A stretch of 64,000 nucleotides of DNA from JACVRW01 sp035650215 (lineage in GTDB: Bacteria > Actinomycetota > Thermoleophilia > Solirubrobacterales > Thermoleophilaceae): the NCBI GenBank assembly GCA_035650215.1, contig DASRIC010000054.1, positions 3,692 to 67,691 on the forward strand, given 5' to 3'. The translations under genes and the position numbers were made by a program. The notes beneath the pieces were generated by a model that did not search any database, was not told the origin of the DNA, and saw nothing but the letters and a program-made list of their open reading frames with translations. This document shows, piece after piece, positions 1 through 7,391 of this stretch. Each line of letters starts with the position of its first letter. The first letter of the stretch is position 1.

Positions 1-455
1 GCCATCGAGCACTCGACCTTGCCGTCGATCGTGAGCGTTCCGGCGCCGTCGACGATCGAGTGGCTGATCGGCGCCCGCTTGACCTCGAGCACCTCGCCCA
101 CCAGGCCCGCGAGGTCGGCCAGCGGCCCGCCGAGCTTCCCGGTGAACGCGTCGAGCAGCGCGTCCGTCTGCTCGTCGCTGGCGCGCTCGTCGACGAACAC
201 GACGACGCGCCAGTTGCCCTCGAGCACGTTGCCGGGGATCTTGCAGACGTCGACGATCGTGAGCCCGCTCACGTCCACGCCGCGGACCTTGCCCTCGGAG
301 ATCTGGTAGGCCACGACCGAGTCGCAGTAGCCCTCGTCGGGGTCCTCCCCGATCCAGCAGGGACACAGGGTGTCGCAGCTGCAGACCTCGAGGAGCGATC
401 CGGTGAGCTGGTAGCCCGCCGTTGTCTCGGTCGGGCTCGTTTCGGTGACTGTCAT
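1..455 (-). CDS. DUF1326 family protein, 3' part cut by window edge
   Basis: The ATG at 455 opens a frame that runs off the left edge, so the C-terminus is missing; about 151 residues are visible. After a short N-terminus it has LLEVCSCDTLCPCW (about residues 21-34), a dense cysteine cluster of the form CxCxxxCPCW that marks the DUF1326 family, whose function is not established. The start ATGA overlaps the stop of the upstream alpha/beta hydrolase, so it is the fourth gene of the TetR-led operon. The cysteine pattern could hold metal or be redox active, which is inference only. Confidence 0.8.
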   Translation of the reverse strand, partial: MTVTETSPTETTAGYQLTGSLLEVCSCDTLCPCWIGEDPDEGYCDSVVAYQISEGKVRGVDVSGLTIVDVCKIPGNVLEGNWRVVVFVDERASDEQTDALLDAFTGKLGGPLADLAGLVGEVLEVKRAPISHSIVDGAGTLTIDGKVECSM

Positions 456-1375
456 TGCGAGTCTCCTTCCTTGGATCCTGTGGGTGCGGCCGCCACCGGA
501 GGGGCGCGCGCCTCCCGCTCGACGAAGCCTTTGAGCAGCGTGTTGAAGAGCACCGGCTTGCGCAGGTGCGGGGCGTGACCGACGCCCGGGAGGCCGACGA
601 ACTCCCCGCCGGTGACCTCGGCGAGCTCGCGGCCGATCTCGACCGGGCGAACGGCGTCCTCCTCCCCGTGCACGACGAGCACGGGGCAGGACATCCGCTC
701 ACACAGGTCGAGCACGTCCTCACGAGTCTCGATATAGGGACCGAGGACCGTGGCGGCGAGCGTGCTCGGATCCGTTTCGAGACCCCAGCCGACGGCGTCC
801 TCGATCTGCTTGGTCGAGTGCCGCTCCGTGAAGATCTTCCCCATGAAGAATTCGACGAAGTCCCGGTAGCCGTGCTCCCAGTAGTGCATGTTCCACTTCG
901 CCCAGCCCGCGGTGGTCTCGAGCCGCTCGGTGAAGCGGCCCATATAGCGGGCGCGCTCGGGCGACACGCCCGCGAGCGGCACGGCCGGACAGATGAAGAC
1001 CGCGCCCGGGATGCGCTCGGGATGCTCGGCCGCCAGCAGCAGGCTCCGCTGGGCGCCCTTCGACCAGCTCACCACCACCGCCTGCTCGGTGTCCGTGGCG
1101 TCCATGACCGCCACCGCGTCGGCCGCGAACTCGGTCTCCGCATAAGCGTCGGGTTCGGCGGGGCGACCCGAGTGCCCGTTCCCGCGTGGATCGAAGACCA
1201 CCACGCGGTAGTGGCGGGCGAAGTAGGGAACCTGTGCCTTCCAGCAGCGCGAGTGCACGATCGACCAGGTGGGCATGAACAAGACGGTGGGCGAGCCGTC
1301 GCCGAAGCGCTCCCAGTAGATCGGCACGCCGTCGCGGTTGACGTATCCCGTCTCGTCCGGCTCGCGCGCCCTCAC
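452..1375 (-). CDS. alpha/beta hydrolase
   Basis: A 307-residue serine hydrolase of the alpha/beta fold. The nucleophile elbow is SWSKG with Ser about 105, the acid is in HGEEDAVRP (Asp about 240), and the base is in GVGHAPHL (His about 267). An HG-type oxyanion region is replaced by FMPTWS near residues 33-38. The GTG start at 1375 overlaps the stop of the glycosyltransferase (GTGA), and its own stop overlaps the start of the DUF1326 gene, so the genes are probably translationally coupled. The substrate cannot be told from sequence; esterase or haloalkane-type activity are both possible. Confidence 0.88.
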   Translation of the reverse strand: MRAREPDETGYVNRDGVPIYWERFGDGSPTVLFMPTWSIVHSRCWKAQVPYFARHYRVVVFDPRGNGHSGRPAEPDAYAETEFAADAVAVMDATDTEQAVVVSWSKGAQRSLLLAAEHPERIPGAVFICPAVPLAGVSPERARYMGRFTERLETTAGWAKWNMHYWEHGYRDFVEFFMGKIFTERHSTKQIEDAVGWGLETDPSTLAATVLGPYIETREDVLDLCERMSCPVLVVHGEEDAVRPVEIGRELAEVTGGEFVGLPGVGHAPHLRKPVLFNTLLKGFVEREARAPPVAAAPTGSKEGDSQ

Positions 1376-2583
1376 GCGAGCACCTCCGCGAGCCGCTCCG
1401 CCGCCCGCCGGGCGCCGTCGCGCTCGACCGGCCGATAGCTCACCTCACGGCCGATCTCCTCCTCGATCGCCGCCGCGATGTCCTCCGGCTCGCTCGTCTC
1501 GAAGTCGAGCCGCCGGCCCGCGCCGTAGCGCTCGAGCCGGTGGTGGACGTGGAAGTTCTGCTCGAAGTGGTGGGCGAGCGGGAAGTAAATGAACGGCCGT
1601 CCGGCCGCCGTGAGCTCCATCGCCGTGGTGAGCCCGCCCTGCACGACGGCGAGGTCGCACGCGGCGAGGTGCAGGTAGAGGTCGTGCACGTAGGGACAGA
1701 TCTGGAGGCCGTCCGCCTGGGGAAGCGTCGCGGGGTCGATGCGCGGGCCCGCCACCACGATCATCCGCAGGTCGGGTACCCGCTGCTTGGCTTCGCCGAA
1801 GGCGGCCATCACGTTTCGAAGCAAATGCTCGCCGACGCCCGAGCCGCCTACCGTGACGATGCACACGCGCTCGTCCGGCCGGTAGCCGAGCTCCGCGCGC
1901 AGGCGCTCGCGGTCGGCGAACCGCTCGGCGTCGAAGCCCGTGACGTACCCCGCGAAATCGAAGTTTCGCTCGGTCCAGTCTCGTATCAGGGGCAGGTCCG
2001 GGCCCAGCGCGTCGGGCACGATGTCCTCCGGGTTCCCCACGAACAACGCACAGTCGCGCACGTCGGGGTGCGCGGCGATGTGCCCAACCATCTCGCCGTT
2101 GTAGTCCGCGGTCAAGTGCGCCTCGTGCGCGCCGCCGTCGTCCATCGGCAGCCAGCCCACGAAGTCCGTGAGCCAGGCGTAGTGGGCGCGCTTCTCGGTC
2201 GGGTGCTCGTGGAGGTAGTAGTCGATCTCCCAGGCCTCATCGCCGATCCATAGGTCGTAGCGCTCCTGGCGCACCAGATCGTGGAAGACCATGTAGTTGG
2301 CCACGAGGATCTCGTCCATCCGCCGCCAGGCCTGGAAGCAGTGCAGGTCGTGCTCGGCGGACTCGGACTCGATGTGGCTCGACTCGTTCGCCAGGTGGCG
2401 GCTGGCCGGGTGCACGCGCTCGCCCTCGGCCTCGAGCACGCGCGTAACCGGATGCTGCGCGAGCCAGTCGATCTCGACGCCCGGCACCAGCGCGCGCAGC
2501 TCGCGCGCGATAGCCACGTCGCGGCGCGCGTGACCGAGACCGATCGGCGAGGACATGTAGAGCACGCGCCGGGGGGAGCTCAC
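1372..2583 (-). CDS. MurG/UGT-like glycosyltransferase (GT28/GT1 type)
   Basis: About 403 residues. The N-terminus has RRVLYMSSPIGLGHARRDVA, the glycine/histidine acceptor-side loop of GT-B enzymes. The C-terminal half has VVQGGLTTAMELTAAGRPF and the PLAHHFEQN segment, the nucleotide-sugar motif seen in MurG and UDP-glycosyltransferases. The frame is open further upstream, but the GTG at 2583 fits best: it overlaps the TetR stop as GTGA and places the loop at the normal N-terminal position. It likely transfers an activated sugar to a small molecule or lipid; the acceptor is unknown. Second gene of the TetR operon. Confidence 0.85.
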   Translation of the reverse strand: MSSPRRVLYMSSPIGLGHARRDVAIARELRALVPGVEIDWLAQHPVTRVLEAEGERVHPASRHLANESSHIESESAEHDLHCFQAWRRMDEILVANYMVFHDLVRQERYDLWIGDEAWEIDYYLHEHPTEKRAHYAWLTDFVGWLPMDDGGAHEAHLTADYNGEMVGHIAAHPDVRDCALFVGNPEDIVPDALGPDLPLIRDWTERNFDFAGYVTGFDAERFADRERLRAELGYRPDERVCIVTVGGSGVGEHLLRNVMAAFGEAKQRVPDLRMIVVAGPRIDPATLPQADGLQICPYVHDLYLHLAACDLAVVQGGLTTAMELTAAGRPFIYFPLAHHFEQNFHVHHRLERYGAGRRLDFETSEPEDIAAAIEEEIGREVSYRPVERDGARRAAERLAEVLA

Positions 2584-3194
2584 GCCCGCCGCTCCTGTGC
2601 CGCGAGCCAGCCGTCGATCCAGGCGAGCAGCTCGGCGTGGCCGCCCTGGATGCCGGTCACCTGCTCGAGCTGGAAGCCCTTGTTGAAGGTCATCACGAGC
2701 GCCAGCACCGCCTCGAGGGGGAAGGCCTCGCGGTCGAGCCCGTGCTCGTCGAGCGCCTCGGCAAACGCCGTCCGCAGCGTGGAGCGCCACTCCTCGTCGA
2801 CGTGCCGCACCCGCTCCTGGAGCTGGGGACGGTTCCAGGACATCGCCTGGAGCTCGAGCCAGATCTTCGGGTAGCCCGCCGCGTAGTCCTCGTCGAGGTA
2901 GCGCATCGCCAAGCGCCACTTGTCGATGAAGGGACCCTCGGCCCTATACATCGCGCGCTGGCGCTCCACGAGCCGGTCGGTGAAGCGCTCCAGCACCTGG
3001 AGGAGCAACTCCTCCATCGAGCCGAAGTAATAGTGCACGAGGCCATGGTTCACGCCCGCCTCGGCCGCGACCGAGCGGGTGGTGATCCGCGCGTAGCCGT
3101 CGCTCACGAGCATTCGCTCGGCGGCGTCGAGGAGGGCGTTGGCGGGCTCGGTGACCCGCTTGGAGGGGACGGGAGCGGCTTCCACGTTGGTCAA
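2580..3194 (-). CDS. TetR/AcrR family transcriptional regulator
   Basis: About 204 residues. The N-terminal helix-turn-helix is ITTRSVAAEAGVNHGLVHYYFGSMEEL (about residues 37-64), a typical TetR DNA-binding domain, followed by an all-helical ligand domain. The TTG at 3194 or the GTG at 3185 can start it. A sigma-70-like promoter lies at 3221-3250 and a perfect inverted repeat at 3199-3216 covers the expected transcription start, so autorepression is likely. It heads an operon with a glycosyltransferase, a hydrolase and a DUF1326 gene, which are its probable targets. The ligand is unknown. Confidence 0.88.
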   Translation of the reverse strand: MTNVEAAPVPSKRVTEPANALLDAAERMLVSDGYARITTRSVAAEAGVNHGLVHYYFGSMEELLLQVLERFTDRLVERQRAMYRAEGPFIDKWRLAMRYLDEDYAAGYPKIWLELQAMSWNRPQLQERVRHVDEEWRSTLRTAFAEALDEHGLDREAFPLEAVLALVMTFNKGFQLEQVTGIQGGHAELLAWIDGWLAAQERRA

Positions 3195-3198
3195 GTGC

Positions 3199-3216
3199 CT
3201 TAGTCAGATGACTAAG
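3199..3216. promoter_or_regulatory. TetR operator, 18-bp inverted repeat
   Basis: CTTAGTCA-GA-TGACTAAG is a perfect 8-bp inverted repeat with a 2-bp spacer. It begins four bases downstream of the -10 box of the minus-strand TetR promoter, where a bound dimer would block transcription. This form (TTAGTCA-N2-TGACTAA) is a common shape for TetR operators. Confidence 0.75.
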
Positions 3217-3220
3217 CGCG

Positions 3221-3250
3221 AGCATAACCCGGCTCCACCGCGTAAGTCAA
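3221..3250 (-). promoter_or_regulatory. promoter of the TetR operon
   Basis: Read on the minus strand: TTGACT (3250-3245), an 18-base spacer, then TATGCT (3226-3221). This is a good match to a housekeeping promoter, rare in this GC-rich window. The start point would fall at about 3214, inside the operator. Confidence 0.6.
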
Positions 3251-3270
3251 GTAGGGTGCCGCGTTCCCCG

Positions 3271-4536
3271 ATGGCCGACGTCCAGCCGCTCCAGACCCTC
3301 CGCTACGAGACCTCGGTCGCCGGCCCGCTGGACAGCCTGATCGCGCCGCCCTACGACGTGATCGACGCGCGGTTGCGCGCCGAGCTGGTCGCCTCGAGTC
3401 CGTACAACGTGGTGGAGATCGACCTGCCTGAGAGCTCGGAGCGCGACCCCTACGAGCACGCGGCGCGCACGATGGAGGAGTGGCTCGCGGACGGCGTGCT
3501 CGTGCGCGAGCGCCAGCCGGCCCTGTGGGTGCTGCGTCAGGACTACACGGCCCCCGACGGCAGCGGTCGCACCCGCACCGGGATCCTCGGGCGCGTGCGG
3601 GTGGAGGACTACGGCGCCGGCCGCATCCGGCCGCACGAGCGCACCCATCCAGGTCCGAAGGAGGACCGGCTTCGCCTGACCCGCGCCACCCGCGCGAACC
3701 TCTCTCCCATCTTCAGCCTCTTCCCCGACGAGAGCGGCGGTGCCCGCGAGGCGCTCGAGCGCGCGGTCGAGCAAGAGCCGTTCGCGGAGGCGCGCGACCA
3801 CAAGGGCACCCTCAACACCCTGTGGCGGGTGACCGACGCGGACGCGATCGCCGCGCTCCAGGGTGCGCTCGCGGACGCCGAGCTCCTGATCGCCGACGGC
3901 CATCACCGCTACGAGACCGCCCGCACGTACGCGGATGAGGTGGGAGGCGAAGGTGACCACCGCTACGCGCTGATGCTGCTCTGCTCGCTCTCCGATCCGG
4001 GCCTGCTCGTGTTCCCCACCCACCGGCTCCTCACCGGCCTGAAGGACGACACATCCAGGCAGCTCGCGATCCGGGACGCCGCCAAGCGCCACTTCGACGT
4101 CGAGCCGCTTGGCAGCACGGCCGAGCTCGAGCCGGGCCCGAACGGGCGCGTGGCGTTCGGCTACATGGACAGCTTCCACCGACAGCCCTACCGCCTGACG
4201 CTGCGCGAGCAGGCGGCGGCCGACCGCGCCCTCGAGGGCATGCCGGATCCCTACCGGCGCCTCGACACCGCCGTTCTCGAGGCGCTCTTCCTGCGCGACG
4301 CGCTCGGCATGTCCGAGGACGACATCTCCCACCTGCGCGGGCTCGCCTACTCGGGGAGCCTCGACGACGCGATCGAGCGCGTTGAGTCGGGCGCCGCCGA
4401 TGCCGGCTTCTTCATGCGCGCCACCCCGATCGAGCAGGTGCGCGAAGTGGCCGTGGCCGGCGAGTCGATGCCGCCCAAGTCGACCTTCTTCTACCCGAAG
4501 GTCCCCACCGGTCTCGTGTTCAATCCGCTGGCGTGA
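3271..4536 (+). CDS. DUF1015 family protein
   Basis: About 421 residues. The N-terminus MADVQPLQTLRYE...SLIAPPYDVID is the hallmark of DUF1015, and the internal ADGHHRYETA segment (about residues 210-220) is also conserved in it. Members are common in bacteria, but no biochemical role is firmly established; some are annotated as putative serine kinases. The ATG at 3271 fits the family N-terminus, while an in-frame GTG at 3256 would add five residues. Its stop overlaps the start of the cobalamin adenosyltransferase (GTGA). It is divergent from the TetR operon. Confidence 0.88.
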   Translation: MADVQPLQTLRYETSVAGPLDSLIAPPYDVIDARLRAELVASSPYNVVEIDLPESSERDPYEHAARTMEEWLADGVLVRERQPALWVLRQDYTAPDGSGRTRTGILGRVRVEDYGAGRIRPHERTHPGPKEDRLRLTRATRANLSPIFSLFPDESGGAREALERAVEQEPFAEARDHKGTLNTLWRVTDADAIAALQGALADAELLIADGHHRYETARTYADEVGGEGDHRYALMLLCSLSDPGLLVFPTHRLLTGLKDDTSRQLAIRDAAKRHFDVEPLGSTAELEPGPNGRVAFGYMDSFHRQPYRLTLREQAAADRALEGMPDPYRRLDTAVLEALFLRDALGMSEDDISHLRGLAYSGSLDDAIERVESGAADAGFFMRATPIEQVREVAVAGESMPPKSTFFYPKVPTGLVFNPLA

Positions 4537-5087
4537 AGATCTACACGCGCAAGGGCGACGACGGCATGACCGGGCTCTGGTACGGCGGCCGGGTGCCCAA
4601 GCACGCGGGTCGCCCCGAGGCCTACGGCTCGATCGACGAGGCCGCCTCGGCACTCGGCCTCGCGCGCGCCGCCGCGGACCGTGGCGGAGAGCTGTACGCG
4701 GACATCCTGCGCCTGCAGAACGAGCTGTTCGTTGCCGGTGCCGAGCTGGCCACCGCGCCGGAGGCGGCGGGCCGGCTCGAGGCCGGCGTGTCGAAGGTCA
4801 CGGCCGCGATGGCGGAGCGGCTCGAAACGGACATCGACCGGTACATGGAGCGCGTCGAGCTGCCACCCAAGTTCGTGATCCCGGGCGGCACGGAGCTGTC
4901 CGCGCGGCTCGATGTGGCGCGCACGGCGGTCAGGCGCGCCGAGCGCCGGGTAGCGGCGCTGAGCGACGAGGGCGAGCTCGCCGACGCGACCGTGCTCACC
5001 TACCTCAACCGGCTCTCGGACGCGCTCTTCGCGATGGCGCGCTTCGCCGACGAGCCCGACCCGGAGCTCTTCGAGGGGAGACGATGA
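4533..5087 (+). CDS. PduO-type cob(I)alamin adenosyltransferase
   Basis: 184 residues, the usual length for the PduO family. It converts cob(I)alamin and ATP to adenosylcobalamin. The N-terminal ATP loop is YTRKGDDGMTGLWYGGRVPK and then YGSIDEAASALG. The C-terminal FVIPGGTELSARLDVARTAV, RRAER and TYLNRLSDALFAMAR segments are the other family signatures. The GTG start overlaps the DUF1015 stop, and its stop overlaps the OsmC start (ATGA). No B12 riboswitch or B12-dependent enzyme is visible nearby, so the grouping with DUF1015 and OsmC is not explained by cofactor supply alone. Confidence 0.92.
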   Translation: MKIYTRKGDDGMTGLWYGGRVPKHAGRPEAYGSIDEAASALGLARAAADRGGELYADILRLQNELFVAGAELATAPEAAGRLEAGVSKVTAAMAERLETDIDRYMERVELPPKFVIPGGTELSARLDVARTAVRRAERRVAALSDEGELADATVLTYLNRLSDALFAMARFADEPDPELFEGRR

Positions 5088-5479
5088 GAGCGAAGTCGAT
5101 CCGAGTGAACACGAGGCTCAAGCAGCAGGTGTCCGTGCGCGAGCACCGCCTGACCGTCGACGAGCCGGAGGACGAGGGCGGCGACGACGCCGGGCCGAGC
5201 CCGCAGGAGCTGCTCGCCGCGAGCCTCGCCTCGTGCACGGCGATCACGATGGAGATGTACGCCAACCGCAAGGGCTGGGACGTGGGCGAGATGACCGTCG
5301 ACGTGCAGTACGAGCCCGCTCAGCGGGGCTCCCCCACGCGCTTCGTGATGAACGTGAACATGTCGAAGGAGCTGCCCGAGGACCAGCGCGAGCGGCTGAT
5401 GCAGATCGCCGCCAAGTGCCCCGTGCACCGCGCGCTCGAGAGCGAGGTCATGTTCGACGAGAAGGTGACGTTGATTTAG
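5084..5479 (+). CDS. OsmC family protein
   Basis: 131 residues. SPQELLAASLASCTAITMEM contains the first conserved cysteine of OsmC/Ohr proteins, and AAKCPVHRALE contains the second. The two cysteines form the peroxidatic/resolving pair that reduces organic hydroperoxides with a dithiol partner. The ATG at 5084 overlaps the adenosyltransferase stop, so it closes this three-gene operon. It ends two bases before the convergent GNAT gene, with no room for a separate terminator. Confidence 0.9.
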   Translation: MRAKSIRVNTRLKQQVSVREHRLTVDEPEDEGGDDAGPSPQELLAASLASCTAITMEMYANRKGWDVGEMTVDVQYEPAQRGSPTRFVMNVNMSKELPEDQRERLMQIAAKCPVHRALESEVMFDEKVTLI

Positions 5480-5481
5480 AT

Positions 5482-6240
5482 CTAGGCGGCGGCCCGCGCG
5501 CGCTCCCACATCTGGAAGCGCCCGAGCGCTCGGTAGCCGGCGCGCTCGTAGACCGGGAGGCCGAGCTTCGTTGCGATCAGCGTGGTGCTGCGGGAGCCGC
5601 GCTCGGCGGCGTCGGCGAGGGCGTGCGCGAGCAGCTTGCCGGCAACCCCCCGGCCGCGCGCCTGCGGCAGCACCGCGACGAGCTGGACCTCGGCGTTGCC
5701 CTCATGGTCGATCGTGGCGAGGCAGCCCTCGGGCTCGCCGTCGCTGTTCGCGAGGTAGATGTGCGCGGCGCCGTCGGGGAGCCGCCGGAGCCCGCGCGAG
5801 AACGAGTCGTCGCCGAACGGATAGGAGGCGTCGTTGAGCCGCCCCAGGGTGGCTAGGTCGCCATCCCGCCGCCAGTCCGGCAGGGCTTCCTGCGCCGGGC
5901 GCTCGATCGCGCCCGGCTCGAGCGCTCGGGCCATCGCCGCCGGCTCCGCGTCGAGCACGTGGCCGCGCGCCCGCAGCAGGGCGGCAGCCCGCTCGTCACC
6001 CGGCGGCACCCACACGGTCCAGCTCGCGCCGATGCCGGCGTACGCGGTCTCGAGCTCCTCGTAGGCCGCCGCGAGGGCGTCCGGGCGCCTGTAGAGCACG
6101 GCGTTGATCACCGCGCGCTCGGGCGTAGCGGGAACCAGGCTTGCCAGCACGCCGTCCGGCTCGAGCACGCGCGCGCCGTCCGAGGCAGCGCCCACGAGCC
6201 GGTACCAGTGGAACATCGACTCGAGGACGCGGTCGAGCAC
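5482..6240 (-). CDS. GNAT family N-acetyltransferase
   Basis: 252 residues. The GNAT fold is in the C-terminal half: EVQLVAVLPQARGRGVAGKL (about residues 180-200) is motif A with the acetyl-CoA pyrophosphate loop QARGRGVAG, and LPVYERAGYRALGRFQMWER is motif B. The N-terminal 110 residues are a divergent GNAT-like domain of the type seen in two-domain acetyltransferases. The GTG start at 6240 follows the nicotinamidase stop directly; an internal ATG eight codons later (MFHWYRLVG) is an alternative. The substrate is unknown. Confidence 0.85.
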   Translation of the reverse strand: MLDRVLESMFHWYRLVGAASDGARVLEPDGVLASLVPATPERAVINAVLYRRPDALAAAYEELETAYAGIGASWTVWVPPGDERAAALLRARGHVLDAEPAAMARALEPGAIERPAQEALPDWRRDGDLATLGRLNDASYPFGDDSFSRGLRRLPDGAAHIYLANSDGEPEGCLATIDHEGNAEVQLVAVLPQARGRGVAGKLLAHALADAAERGSRSTTLIATKLGLPVYERAGYRALGRFQMWERARAAA

Positions 6241-6780
6241 TTAGCTGATCGCTGCGCCGGCGGCGCCGAGCTCCTCGAGCGCCCGCTCGGAGTCCCCGGG
6301 CTGGACGTCGATCCCGCGAATGCCGGCGCGGTCGACGGTCACCCGGAAGCCCTCGCGGAGCGCGTCGAGCGCGGTGCTGCGCACGCAGTAGTCGGTGGCC
6401 AGGCCCACCACCGTGAGCTCGTCGACCGAGTTGCGGCGCAGCACGTCGGCGAGCTCCGTCTCCTCGAACCCCGAGTAGCCCTCGAGCTCGGGCGTGTAGC
6501 CGGCGTTCACCACGGCGTCGACGTGCTCGCGATCGAGCGACGGGTGGAGCTCCGCGCCCTCGCTGCCCTGAACGCAGTGTGGCGGCCAGGGGCCACCCTG
6601 GGCGGCGAACGAATGGTGGTCCGCCGGGTGCCAGTCGCGCGTGGCCACCACCAGGTCGAACTCCCCCGAGTCGATCAGCTCGTTCACGCGCGGGGCGATC
6701 GCGTCGCCGTCCGGCACGGCCAGCGCGCCGCCCTCCGTGAAGTCGTTCTGGAAGTCGATGATCAGCAGGGCCCGTGCCAT
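6241..6780 (-). CDS. pncA: nicotinamidase/isochorismatase-family hydrolase (PncA-like), catalytic Lys position is Asn
   Basis: 179 residues. PncA converts nicotinamide to nicotinate in NAD salvage. The N-terminal LLIIDFQNDF supplies Asp 9 and LATDYCVRS supplies the nucleophile Cys 132. Metal ligands are RDWHPADHH (Asp 49, His 51, His 56) and a later His near 68. The segment equivalent to the Mycobacterium KGAYT lysine loop reads NAGYTPELEGYSGF, so Asn 92 sits where the catalytic lysine should be. The codon is AAC, one base from AAG. The start at 6780 is 20 bases from the divergent Nudix gene. It may be inactive, altered in specificity, or carry a sequence error. Confidence 0.85.
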   Translation of the reverse strand: MARALLIIDFQNDFTEGGALAVPDGDAIAPRVNELIDSGEFDLVVATRDWHPADHHSFAAQGGPWPPHCVQGSEGAELHPSLDREHVDAVVNAGYTPELEGYSGFEETELADVLRRNSVDELTVVGLATDYCVRSTALDALREGFRVTVDRAGIRGIDVQPGDSERALEELGAAGAAIS

Positions 6781-6789
6781 GGCTCTCGG

Positions 6790-6795
6790 ATAATA
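6790..6795 (-). promoter_or_regulatory. -10 box of the nicotinamidase gene, leaderless-type spacing
   Basis: TATTAT on the minus strand lies nine bases before the ATG at 6780. The intergenic space is only 20 bases, so the transcript probably begins at or within a few bases of the start codon. Confidence 0.45.
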
Positions 6796-6800
6796 GGTCC

Positions 6801-7343
6801 GTGCGGGAGTACCTCCTGACACCCGAGGAGGCGGCGGCGCTCGACGCGCCCGGCTCGAAGGACGCCGCCGTGCTCGTGCCGCTCATGCGCGACCCGCTGA
6901 CGGCCGTGTTCACCGAGCGGCGGGCCGACCTGCGCCGCCACGCCGGCGAGATCTCGTTCCCCGGCGGGCGCCAGGACCATCCCGACGAGGACCTCCGCGC
7001 CACCGCGCTGCGGGAGGCCGAGGAGGAGATCGGCCTGAGCCCGGCGCGCGTCGAGCTGGTGGGCGCGCTCCCGCCCGTGGGCACCTTCGTGACCGGCTAC
7101 CGGATCCACCCGTTCGTGGGCCTGATCGAACGCGGCCAGGCCTGGCGCCGCCAGGCCACCGAGGTCGAGCAGATATTCGAGTTCACCCTCGACGAGCTCG
7201 TGGAGGGCCACGAGATGAGGCGGCTAATTCGCAAGGGCGTGCCGATCAAGACGCCCACCTACACCGTGGCCGGCCACCTCGTCTGGGGCGCGACAGCGCG
7301 GATCGTGCAGTCGCTCCTCGAGCGGCTCGCCCCGATGATCTGA
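6801..7343 (+). CDS. Nudix hydrolase, CoA pyrophosphatase (NudL/UPF0035) type
   Basis: About 180 residues from the GTG at 6801. FTERRADLRRHAGEISFPGG is the extra motif that marks the CoA-pyrophosphatase branch, followed by the Nudix box ending REAEEEIGL. This branch splits CoA into 4'-phosphopantetheine and 3',5'-ADP. An in-frame ATG at 6774 overlaps the divergent nicotinamidase start and is less likely. Directly after the stop begins a 47-bp dispersed repeat with a hairpin. Confidence 0.87.
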   Translation: MREYLLTPEEAAALDAPGSKDAAVLVPLMRDPLTAVFTERRADLRRHAGEISFPGGRQDHPDEDLRATALREAEEEIGLSPARVELVGALPPVGTFVTGYRIHPFVGLIERGQAWRRQATEVEQIFEFTLDELVEGHEMRRLIRKGVPIKTPTYTVAGHLVWGATARIVQSLLERLAPMI

Positions 7344-7344
7344 T

Positions 7345-7391
7345 GCCGGCCAGGTGCCACGGGGGTCCGGGGGCGCGAGCCCCCGGGTGGC
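7345..7391 (+). repeat. 47-bp dispersed repeat, copy A, hairpin with GCGA loop
   Basis: Starts one base after the Nudix stop and fills the gap to the convergent sulfurtransferase stop. It begins GCCGGCCAGGTG and ends in CCGGGGGC-GCGA-GCCCCCGG followed by GTGGC. By hand comparison it matches 44 of 47 bases of the minus-strand copy at 31128-31174. The 8-bp stem with a GNRA-type loop could terminate transcription, though no T-run follows. Confidence 0.8.
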
